From: Campylorhamphus procurvoides
Taxonomy: Eukaryota; Chordata; Aves; Passeriformes; Dendrocolaptidae
Assembly (NCBI GenBank): GCA_013396655.1
Contig: WBMV01003161.1
Coordinates: 2,106,059-2,170,058, forward strand
DNA length: 64,000 bases
Reading direction: 5' to 3'
Positions 43,801 to 53,527 of the stretch are shown here, in pieces. Position 1 is the stretch's first letter; each line of letters begins with the position of its first letter. Under the pieces are notes generated by a model that ran no database searches, had not been told where the DNA came from, and saw only the letters and a list, made by a program, of their open reading frames with translations. The translations under genes and the position numbers were made by a program.

Positions 43801-44769
43801 CCACTGAGGGTGGGAATTATAAGGAATTTAGACTATAAAAATCTGAAGTTTCAGTCCTAGAAATCCCCCTCAGCTGTCACTTAGTGAGAAGGCAGCTCTA
43901 TTAACATCATTATTTTACTTGAACTGTGTATGCTTATGTCTCTGTCTGAGTGAGATGCAAAATGTTTTCCTTTACCCAAACCACTGGAAGGCTCAATGTA
44001 ACAGGTGTTTTTAGAACAAGGCTAACAAGTGGTGACATCACCTTCTGCCCCTTTTTCCTTCCTCCCTGCCTTACAAAAGCATAGAGCATAGTCCATTCTC
44101 TTCTCTTATTGGGAAGATTGAAACCTGTATTTCCTACCTGCCAACAGACTGCAGGATAATCCAGGTGGATAGATTTCACCTTCCCTATTAATAATATAAG
44201 TATATCTGATTCTTTAACATCATGGTTATAGCTCTGCTGCTTCAGTTTTTCATTGTGAGGAAGGAAGGGTTGCACCATCTCTTTCATAAATTATGATCTA
44301 TTTCATGATAGTCAATTGATAAGTAAAATCCAGAAGCAGATTATAAATGGTATCAGGATTAGATTCCTGGTTCGTCGCGAACAAAGCTTTTAAATCACAG
44401 TTTTAAATGTGCCATTTCAAAATGTGACTTTTGATGTGGTACAACAAACAAAGCAGAGTAAGGCTTGGATCACTGTGGTTCTTTGCATCACTTTAAGAAA
44501 AAAATTAAAGCTACTACAGGATGATTTTTGTTGTTTTACAACCCTTAATAAGCGTTAATTCTATAGAAGTAATCTGTTTTACGTGAAACTAGCAAATTCT
44601 AGTCTAGTTGCAGGTAAGTTCTAAAATGGCAGCTACTTTGAGAAACTAAGACCCTACTTAGTTCAGATTTAGGGTATGGAAGCTGGGACTCATGCAAAGA
44701 TGTACTGCCCTCAGTCTGATGTCAAGTAAGAAAAGAAGCCCTTATTATTAAGCTCAATGCCTACTAAAA
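40841..44769. other. intergenic DNA between minisatellite and THOC7
   Basis: The GC- and CpG-rich part continues to about 41120 and includes an 18-bp perfect palindrome at 41096-41113. The rest is AT-leaning unique sequence without a recognised exon. A 140-codon + frame at 41287-41709 overlaps several frames on both strands and has no family resemblance. Confidence 0.5.
41096..41113. repeat. 18-bp perfect palindrome
   Basis: GCAGCTCCCGGGAGCTGC is exactly self-complementary. It lies in the CpG-rich stretch after the minisatellite. No function is evident. Confidence 0.85.
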
Positions 44770-45046
44770 ATGGGAAAATCTGTGAAAACACCTTTTATTG
44801 ACAATGTTTTGCAACACCTTAGTTCACAAGCACTGTGTAAGAGCTTCCTTCTTTGTGAACCAAGTCACAAATTACAGATCTGCAACTGTTTTCCCCCGAA
44901 GCATAAGCAAAACAAGTATTTTTGTATAAAAATTCACAGAAGCGACAGAAAACTATTTTCAGCTCCACCTCCCGTACTGTTGGTTTCAACACAATGTGAA
45001 GATACTTGGACTTTCTTCAGTAGTATTGTCAGTGTTCATATTACAT
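44770..45046 (-). terminator. THOC7: THOC7 3' UTR and polyadenylation signal
   Basis: On the - strand AATAAA occurs at 44799-44794, about 250 nt past the stop codon. It is the only canonical signal I see in this stretch. Cleavage is expected near 44770-44785. Confidence 0.7.
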
Positions 45047-45114
45047 CTACTGCTTGGCCTCTGCTTCCATTTGAGTTTCTTGGGATTCTTCAGCTTCTGA
45101 AAGCTTTTCATCAT
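45047..45114 (-). CDS. THOC7: THOC7 coding exon 8 and stop codon
   Basis: After TTTTAG, encodes the acidic tail DDEK-type segment through EAEESQETQMEAEAKQ, then TAG at 45049-45047. The tail differs from mammals in detail but keeps the length. Confidence 0.93.
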
Positions 45115-48100
45115 CTAAAATTAAATATTACTGTTAGTCAAACATGCTTGGTCATATTTACAGAATATATTGCAGACCTGTGTCCCACTTAAAATATTTT
45201 GATGGCCTTGAATGTGTAGTTGAGTATCTCATTATAGAAAATGCTATGTTCAAACAAACAAAAAAAATCCTTCAAAATTTTTAGGGATATTATCTGTAAC
45301 AGCTGTTACTTGGAAACATGGGGTAAATTTTATAGCATAAATACAAAGAAACAATAGCAGATTGCTTCAAATCACAAGCCTTCTCTTTGCCTAGTAATGG
45401 TTTATTTCAGACTGAAGCTGTGCCTTACATTAAACTTCTATTTCCTTCATAAAATCCTGAAAGCTGAAAGGTAATCTATATATTCAAATGAAAATGCATT
45501 TTAAAGACTAATACTTAAGCAAGTGTTAGTGACACATAATAACAATAACCTTCTGCCAAAGTTCACCTAGGATTAACAGTTCATTCTGCTTAAGAAGATC
45601 CAAATGGCCTTAGAGAATGAAAGTCTGCTCTTACAGCCATCTATGCATTTAATCAGGTCATGCTCAAAGGCTGTACCAACTGGTGTGTCTTCAAAAGACA
45701 AGGCAAATATCCAGCAAATATTTAAAACAGTATTTCCATATTAGAGCATGAAAAGTTAGTGCTGATTTGAAAACATTAAGCATTTGTATGACAAAAGATG
45801 AGTATGACTAATTCCTGAATTTAGCTCTTGTGGATTGACAGCTTTAGTCCCTGCTCTATCACAGACTCTTTGTCTGAGTAGGTCAGTCATTTACCTTTCC
45901 TGTATTCCAATTTCTTTTTAGTAAAGCCTCAAATGATACCATGATGGTTGTGACATGTTCAAAATTATGAAGATAGGAATTATACAAATAAGTTTGAAAA
46001 TAAGCACAAGAATAATTTTCTGTAAGAAATACTTCCTCTGTTTAAAAAAACCAAACAAAACAAACTAATCTCAAATTGCTATTCTCCATCCCTACATTTT
46101 AAAGAATTCTGCTGTCTACAGATTAACCTGAAGCTAGTCAGGAAATGACACAGTGGGTGGCTTGTAGAAGAAAAAGAATTCTGAACAGTCTCAGACTCTG
46201 GACTACTACTGGGGAAAAAAATGCTGCCAATGCAAGAGGTCACCAACCTCAGCTGCACAGAGCTATCCCACTGCTGGAAACTGCGAATCCTTTTGATCCA
46301 CTGAAACCCAACCCAGTTAGATCTATTACCTAAGAACAACACTTACTCTCCAGGGTTTGCTGAAGTTCATGGATAGTGCTCAGCAGAACATGGAACTGTT
46401 TTCTTCTCAGCTCCAACTGGAACAATAAAATACATGTTGTAGGAAACAGAGCAAGACAACCAATAGCAGATTTTCCACTAATTGTGTTCCTAATAAATTA
46501 TTATATAACAATCTCTATGGAAAACCTACCTTATCTTCAACATTCTCTTTAATGTGAGAAAGATTTTGCAATTCTTTTCCCAAAGCTTCTAGCTGCCTGA
46601 AAAGAAATAGTACAGTACTTTTATATACTAAATATATTTTATAAAAATATAGTGTTTTTAAATAGTATTGAATGGTATTTTTAAAAGTTCTGTAAAATTC
46701 TTGCAAAACAGATTAGACCTAAGTAGAGAGAAAAGAACTAATAAATAAACAGCACATGTAAACAAAACATAGCAAGTGAACCAATATAGAGGTAAGACCA
46801 CTTCACAAAAATGTTAAATTATTATGTTCTAAACTTGTAGTTTCAGGATTCTTACAAAAAACTAGTCCTTCAAACTGGATACAGTTGTACACTGGGCATT
46901 TGGACTGTAACAATTCAGTCCACCTAAAACACATCACTTACTTGACCATACAATGGAAGTTAAAGGAGCGGATTCATAGAATATCCTGAGTTGGAAGAGA
47001 CTCACAAGGATCATCAAGTCAAACTCCTGGCCCTGCACAGGACAACCCAAGAATTCCACCCTGTGCCTGAGAGTAACACTTCTTGAACTCTGTCAGGCCT
47101 GGGGCTGTGACCACTTCCCTGGGGAGCCTGTGCCAGTGCCCAACCACCCTCTGAGTGAAAAACTTTCTGTTCTCTCTTGAACTCACCACAGACCACCACA
47201 AGCCTTTTCAAGGCAAGCCAAAGAGTATCAGGGATCCCACCTTAATGTACACTACCTTCCAAATGAGGATGGAGCGTCATCAACTCTCATATGAAAACTT
47301 CCAGTTTGGCTCCCCTTTTACTCTAACATCTACCATGATTTATGCTCCATGCAATGAGAACACACTGTTTCCTTAAAGGTGAAGGGGACTGAGGCTGATC
47401 ATCCCTGACTGATCAGCAAGGAAATAAAACTTTTTTTTCTGAAGAACTGATAGCTGCTGCAATTAGCCTGGGTAGGGAATGATAAAAATACCTCCAGTCC
47501 TAAGCACCTCACTGTGGACAGGAAAAAGGTCTGTTTTAGTGCTACCTAAGGGTGTTGTCTTTCTTTGAGCCAGTATGCTTGGTACCTCAAAGGGAATGCC
47601 TGGGAGATGGTTGTGTGTGACATCATCCCTTTCTTTAAAGGAAACAGGCTAACAGCTCATAGTCTCATACTATTTTGCTAATATTTGGTTTCTAGTTTTG
47701 AAAGATTTCCAATTGTCCAAATCTCTCTGCTTACACTGTGCTGTCAAGTGTAAGCAGACTGTGAGAGGACACTCAAATTTGTCTCTAGTAACATCCAAGC
47801 TGCATCTGGAATTATACTCTTTTTACTTTCTGCTCCAGAGAATCTTTGCCTACCCTTCTCATTTTTGTACCTTCTTTTCTAAGACTCAGTGTCGTTTCTT
47901 GGCCTTCTGAACAGCTTTTCTGATACTGCATCTAATTACACTGTGGGCACTACCATTTAGTAGTTCAGCTCGTGTCACTTCCTGAATTGGCTCCTGTGTA
48001 TTACCTGTGACTAAGCTGTTACAGCTTCTTTTGTGCTGTATGAGTAGTTGTTAGAAGAAACAGTCCCTTAAAAGCATAAAGAAAGTATTTTTTTGAACTT

Positions 48101-51100
48101 TGTCCTATTGTGTCATATAACCTGCAAAAGCAATAAATGTAGCTCTTGGCATAAACCATAATGTTTCTCCTCACAAGAAGTTTCCTCAAACGTTTTTAGT
48201 GAATAAGAGTTCCATGAAAAGTGTGACATTGTTAGTGAGGCTTCTTCTATTCTGATTCAAGGGTGGCCTTTGCTTCCTTGCACGATTTTCTGAGTACTTT
48301 CCTATATACTGCACTCTTACTAGCTGTAACTTACCACTGTTTGTAGCTTTGCTTAAGAAACTTAGGCTTCGATGTGTTAAGCAAAATTAGAGCAACCTCC
48401 CAAACCTAAACAACCCGGCATCCTCTAAGATTAAAATATACCATTTATAATAGAATTATGGAATGGTGTGTGTTGGAAAGGACTTTGAAAAACATCTAGT
48501 TCCAACACCCCTGCTGTGGGCAGGGACACCTTTCAGTTGACCAGGTTGCTCAGAGCCCCATCCAACCTGGCCTTTAATGTTTCCAGGGATGGGGCATCCA
48601 CAACTTTTCTCATTTAGTCCTCATTTGTTTGTTTTCATTCTTAATTATCTTATTGGTAAAATGTCACTTTTGATAGTTCTTTTTAAAAGCCTTACTTGAT
48701 AAATTAGTCACATGATGACTAATGAAGGAAGAAGTAGTCAAGCCTCATGAGAATTGTCTGTAATAACTGAAGCTGTGGTAATGAAATCAAGGCACAGAAA
48801 ACATACAGAAAAGAAATGTGAAATATTGTCAATATCTTATAGCTATAAAAATGCTATTATTAAGGTAATAGTATAATCAAAACTTTTTCACTTGCCATGA
48901 AAGGCCACAGAAAGTAAAAGACAGCCTCCCTTGGCAATTTCACTGAAAGTGGGCAATAGGATAGGCACAAGCTGCACTTATATGGGAACAGTACCTCCAC
49001 GCTACACCTTTAATGAGCTTAAGAGCAAATTCATAGATGTATTAAGTCCCAGAATGTTTCTGTGGCTTGATAAAGTTAAAAAGATTATCTCCCCACTGCT
49101 GCCCCAAAAGCACAGACACTGATCCAAATCCAGAATGTGACAAGCAGCACTGTAAGGTACATGCAAGACGAGTTGGACAACAGGTAGGTCCAACCTGCAT
49201 GCCAGGGCAGGTTATGCTGTGGTACACAACACAGCAATTTATAACCAGGCATGCAGGAACAACTACTGCAAGGAAAACACACAAAGAAATGAACCCTAAG
49301 AGCTTTCTCTCATTTCACTTTACTTGCTTGTGTGTTGTGCATTCGGAGTGACCACTGGATCTCTCACTGGCATGTGTTTTGGCACTTCCCACTATCTCTC
49401 TCTTTTGAGCAGCCTCATCCCTGGTAAACTAATATCAGATGTGCGTTTACATCTGAGTTCACTTGTTCACCTTAACAATGGAAAAATCTCAACTACAAAA
49501 CAATTGGCAATGCTTCTGATCCATAGAGATGGAAATTAATTAAAGAAAGCTGATAAAGGCAAAGAACCACAAGATTTTGTGTCAAAAGAAATTATACAGA
49601 AGTGAGGAAATGTCAAATCTGGTGACTTCTAGCTTACTGGCTTATTATAATTTAATGTAGTTTTATACTTACTTCAATGTTTCATGTCTATCTGGATGAT
49701 GTTGTATGACTTTGGCCAATGCATCATACTCTGAAAGACATTTAAATAGTTAATCTAAATAATTCTGAAAATATTGATTCAAGAATCAAAACTCATGTAC
49801 CATAGAATGGCAGATGCTTTCTTCTTCTTGAAAAACTGTTTTAACATTTTTTAAATCTTTACACAACACCTTACATCTCTAGAAAAATACCTGCAATATA
49901 TAAAAATATGTATGATTTACACTATGCTGTAACATTTCAAAGTAGATGATTACCTCAAAAGAGATTTTAAATAAACTACAGTTATGATTGTAGACCATTA
50001 TCTATTCACTCAAACTTGCCTAGTGCTAGTGATTCAAAAAGGATGAGGCAAGAAAACAGGATCTTTAGATAGCTCTGCATTGCTGCACACTTGGTCTTTT
50101 GTGTATGTTTCATAAGCACTGGGTTTAGATATAATCTAATGTATATGTACAGAAAATGGTGCTGATGTTACACACGAACACTTAAGTATAAAATGGTGCA
50201 GGGATTTTTTAAATTTTCAGGATTTAAAAATGAATTATTACACATTAAGAACGATATTATATAGGCAACTAACACAGCCACTTCCTAGTAGTAAGACTGT
50301 ACGTATGCCAACTACCTTGCTCACGTGGAAAAATCTGCTGCAGACTGGACAGAACATATCAAAAAGCAAAAATTTCACACCTATGTTTGTGAAGATGTAA
50401 GACCTCTGTATTCCTACTAGTTAAGGTTATTTTAATTTCACATTGAATCTAAAATTATCCACAAATTGATCAAACAGTTGCATTTAAAATCTTTCGTGTA
50501 ATACTTCTAAACTTCTTTTTGAATTTTATCAAGAAAGAAAAATTCTTGCTTCTTCCCAATTGCTAATCTTTTAGATTCAAGTTTCAATTGAAGTTATCAG
50601 CATATACTTATAACAGTAGGGTTGTGACAGGTATTCAGTAAGGACATGTCCAGAATTGCTGATGTGCACCTGGCACTGCTGTCTCTGTGTATGCCAAGAC
50701 AATACCTTCCCTTAACAGCTGAAGGAACACACTTCAGTGCTGGGTCTAAGTCCATTCATCTCTTGTCTCACTATTAATATTGTGCTTTAGTTTTTCTCAA
50801 GTCATCTGACTTGTGATAGGATGCTTCTGGAGTTTTTCTTTGGCCTGAAAACATCTCTCTGGACTTTTCTTTTAGGTTTTCCTGATGTTGCATGTCATTG
50901 AGATCGACTGCTTCAACCTGCCACCAAAACCTATCAGGTGTGGAACCCACCAGCTTTAAAATAGTATTCCTATCCCTTCCATTTTCAAAAATTTCCAATT
51001 TATTTTCCAATACAATGTATTTAAAAAGATGATAACAAAATAATGAAGCCTGCCAGTGTAAATACAGACACTGCTTCTTACCCTGTCGATTTTTTCGAAT

Positions 51101-53248
51101 CCTTTTTGCTTGCAGGATTTGTTTTTTGCATTCAGAAATCTTCTCATGGGCTGCAGCTATGCTATTTTCTTAAAAAAAAAAGTATATAGAGTTATATGGA
51201 ACTAAAAAAATGTATGTAAATAAGTCATTCTGCTAAATTATAAGAGATAAAGAGCTGTTTGTGACATGGTGGCCTGTTAGCTCCATCAGCTTCAAATGTT
51301 CCATACACTTTAATAGATCTAAAAAACTCCTGTTTGTATGTATTTTACATATTCATAAAATGTTCACAGCACATGTCTGAGTGCTATCTAGTAAGAAAAA
51401 AAACCCAAACCAAAAAAACCTCCAAACCACTCATCAGATATATACATATAATGTTTACCAGAACTGGCTTGAGCTTGTTCATAAAATATAAGAAACTGTT
51501 AAACACAAACTAGTATTGTTTTCTCATATTTACCTATATCCTTATAGATTTTTTCGTAATTTTCCATTTCTCTCAGGTTCATGTCATACACCAGGAGAGT
51601 TTTTCCCATTGAAAATTCACACTGCGATAAAGTACTCAGCATTCGTTGGTACTGGCTGTAACTGAAAACAGACAAGATATTTATTTCCCAAAAGCATAAA
51701 AATACTCCCTCACTTTGGAAAACAAGAAAACAAAACTTCATGTAGCCCAAGTAACAGCTAAATAACAATTATTCGATAGAGAAAATATTTTAGAGATTCA
51801 ACGTATAATTTTTTGAAAGCGCAGTTAGAAACTCTACCCATTAATTCCACCATCATGTCCTTATCAGTGTAAATTGAGTATTAAAGCATTGAGCAGTTTG
51901 ATCCAGGGCTTATAAATTTCCCAACCAGGGCTGGCTCTGGGACCACAAAAATTAGTATTTTAATACTGCAGTGCTTCTCTCTGCACACAATTGTAATGTT
52001 GTGTCCTCTGGGAATTTATATCCAGTACTAATAGGGACCATACATCACGCTGTCACTCATCCCTTACTACTTTAGCCTGGTTTGTTTGTTTTTTTTATAA
52101 AAAGAAGAGAACCACAGCAGCAGAAATACCAGCAGTATTACCCTACCCTTACAGAACAAACGCAGGACTGCCAACTAAAATATTCGAGTCATGATCCTGT
52201 TATAATAGCGGGACTCCCGGACGGATCCTGCAGTGGCAGGGGGATCAGGGAAGGAGGGCTGTCCCCTGAGGGCATTCGAGCGGTGCTGGCAGATTTGACG
52301 ATACAGCCCGCAGCCTTCAGTGGTTTCTGACCCGTCTCTAGCCCTCATCTCCCAGCACAGTGCTGGGCGCTTGTCCTGGGAACACCACAGAGCCAGCGGA
52401 GAAAAGGGACGGACACATTTCAACACGGATCTTTTCAAAATGGATCGAGCCCTGTTTTCCACTGCAGTGAGAGCTCAGCAGTCCCAAGACTTAAAAAAAA
52501 ACCCAAAAACAACCAATCAAAACAAAACAAACAACCAAAACAAGAGAAAACAAATACCCTTCCTCCTGAGATCCGGAATTACACCACTTAATGAAACTCT
52601 TCACCAACAAATTGATCCGCCTGTCGTCACCAGCTCCATCGCCATCGATCAGCAGCCGCTTGCGGATAACTTCATCTGCGGAGAAACCCCCTTGTTTCGA
52701 CCCTCCCGCCACGGCGGCCGCATCCCCGGGGCCGGGAATGAGGCGGCACCCGGGGGAGCAGGAATGGGGACCTGGGATGGGGACCTGGGATGGGGACCCG
52801 GCAGCGGCACCGGGATGGGGATGAGGGACCCGGCAGCGGCACCGGGATGGGGATGGGGGATCCGGGAGGGGCGCCGGGAGGGGGATGAGGGACCCGGCAG
52901 CGGCACCGGGATGAGGATGGGGGACCCGGCAGCGGCACCGGGATGAGGATGGGGGACCCGGCAGCGGCACCGGGATCGGGATGAGAGACCCGGGAGCTGC
53001 ACCGGGATCGGGATGAGGGACCCGGTAGGGGCACCGGGATGGGGGGACCGGGAGATGTACCGGGATGGGGGACTGGCAGCGGCACCGGGATGGAGATCTG
53101 GGAGCTGTACCGGGATGGGGGATCGGGAGCTATACCGGGATGCGGGGCCGGGATGCGGGGCCCGGGAGCGGGGAGAGAGNGGGGGGAGAGTGGAGGGGAG
53201 AGGAGGGAAGGGAGGGAGGGAGGCCGCACCGTCGGTCACGGCCCCCAT
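45047..53248 (-). CDS. THOC7: THO complex subunit 7 (eight exons)
   Basis: THOC7 is a small coiled-coil subunit of the nuclear THO/TREX complex, which couples transcription to mRNA export. Coding exons on the - strand are 53248-53230, 52675-52558, 51661-51534, 51168-51082, 49730-49673, 46596-46530, 46416-46347 and 45114-45047, all with GT-AG introns and matching phases. They total 615 nt, 204 residues plus stop, which is the human length. The start MGAVTDDEVIRKRLL and the blocks KSFIKWCNSG, SQYQRMLSTLSQCEFSMGKT and HIKENVEDK match the family very closely. The N-terminal half folds with the complex; residues about 75-185 are charged, heptad-like coiled coil; the last ~20 residues are acidic and variable. 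The ATG sits in a perfect Kozak context (GCCGCCATGG). Exon 1 contributes only 19 coding bases. Its promoter is a CpG island probably shared with a divergent gene. Confidence 0.97.
46347..46416 (-). CDS. THOC7: THOC7 coding exon 7
   Basis: 70 bp between GTTCCAG and GTAAGT, encoding LELRRKQFHVLLSTIHELQQ and TLE. Confidence 0.95.
46530..46596 (-). CDS. THOC7: THOC7 coding exon 6
   Basis: 67 bp after TTTCAG, encoding QLEALGKELQNLSHIKENVE and DK, then donor GTAGGT. The intron before it (46597-49672) is the longest in the gene and holds two CR1 copies. Confidence 0.95.
46973..47205 (-). mobile_element. CR1 LINE fragment in THOC7 intron 5
   Basis: Same orientation as THOC7. The + strand reads the reverse complement of the CR1 tail ('ttcatagaatatcctgagtt', 'ggatcatcaagtcaaactcc', 'cctgtgccagtgcccaacca'). 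About 230 bp. Confidence 0.92.
48449..48612 (-). mobile_element. CR1 LINE fragment in THOC7 intron 5
   Basis: The reverse complement of the CR1 tail: 'ttggaaaggactttgaaaaa', 'gggcagggacacctttcagt', 'ttgctcagagccccatccaa' and 'ggatggggcatccacaactt'. It is closely related in wording to the copy at 1612-1765. Confidence 0.92.
49673..49730 (-). CDS. THOC7: THOC7 coding exon 5
   Basis: 58 bp between TTTCAG and GTAAGT, encoding EYDALAKVIQHHPDRHETL in phase with its neighbours. Confidence 0.95.
49731..51081. other. THOC7 intron 4
   Basis: AT-rich intron of 1351 bp. I see no repeat copy, non-coding RNA or extra exon. A short - strand open frame at 50774-51010 reads toward exon 4 but is not in the conserved protein. 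Confidence 0.6.
51082..51168 (-). CDS. THOC7: THOC7 coding exon 4
   Basis: 87 bp after TTAAG, encoding NSIAAAHEKISECKKQILQA and KRIRKNRQ, then donor GTAAGA. This is the start of the long coiled coil. Confidence 0.95.
51534..51661 (-). CDS. THOC7: THOC7 coding exon 3
   Basis: 128 bp between TTTCAG and GTAAAT. Encodes the near-invariant YSQYQRMLSTLSQCEF and EMENYEKIYKDI segments, which are diagnostic of THOC7. Confidence 0.97.
52558..52675 (-). CDS. THOC7: THOC7 coding exon 2
   Basis: The acceptor CCGCAG is followed by ATGAAGTTATC, giving residues 7-46 (DEVIRKRLLIDGDGAGDDRR and onward to QEEG). The donor GTATTTG is followed by a T/G-rich intron start. Confidence 0.95.
52766..53170. repeat. 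THOC7: G-rich 32-bp-period minisatellite in THOC7 intron 1
   Basis: The unit starting GACCCGGCAGCGGCACCGGG, followed by ATGAGGATGGGG, recurs with 32-bp period at 52795, 52827, 52891, 52923 and 52955. Diverged and shortened units (about 26 bp) continue to about 53150. Two adjacent copies (52891-52954) are identical, which indicates recent turnover. The + strand is rich in GGG runs. Long - strand open frames across it (up to 384 codons) are repeat read-through: the 32-bp period shifts frame at every unit. Confidence 0.9.
53230..53248 (-). CDS. THOC7: THOC7 coding exon 1 (19 coding bases)
   Basis: ATG GGG GCC GTG ACC GAC G, then donor GTGCGG. Encodes MGAVTD and the first base of Asp7. The 5' UTR extends upward from 53249; its length is unknown. 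Confidence 0.92.
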
Positions 53249-53300
53249 GGCGGCGAGTGCCGGAGCCGGCGGGGCGGCGGCAGCAGCGAGTGAGGTCAGC

Positions 53301-53313
53301 TTCCCACAATGCA
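53301..53313 (+). promoter_or_regulatory. ZNF143/STAF-like binding site
   Basis: TTCCCACAATGCA matches the core of the ZNF143 (STAF) consensus, which is typical of housekeeping and bidirectional promoters. Its position close above the THOC7 start fits such a promoter. Occupancy is inferred. Confidence 0.6.
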
Positions 53314-53500
53314 GCCGGCGAGCGCGGCGGCCATGGTGGGGGAGGCGGCGGCTGCTGCTGCTGCNCGCCATCCTCGGCTGCCCCGCGCTCCCCGCACGCC
53401 GCTGCCCGCACGGCCCGGGCCGTGATGCCACAGAGCAGCGGGGCGCGGGTTCCACCGGGGCGCCCCTCGCCGTGGTGATGGCACGGGCCGGCAGGGCGGT

Positions 53501-53527
53501 GGTTCCAGCGGTTCCAGCGGTTCCAGC
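53501..53527. repeat. 9-bp tandem repeat, three copies
   Basis: GGTTCCAGC repeats exactly three times. GATGGG and GGTGGC microrepeats follow to about 53640. It lies within the CpG island. Confidence 0.85.

Noticed and set aside
44368..44382. CpG-containing mini-hairpin GTTCG-TCG-CGAAC in AT-rich DNA
   Set aside because: Five-base arms are too short to distinguish from chance.
48712..48770. C/D-box snoRNA-like pair (ATGATGA ... CTGA) on the + strand in THOC7 intron 5
   Set aside because: No convincing terminal stem, short box spacing, and the wrong strand relative to the host gene.
49067..49351. 94-codon + strand frame in THOC7 intron 5, considered as an antisense gene exon
   Set aside because: No recognised protein, and it overlaps several frames on the other strand.
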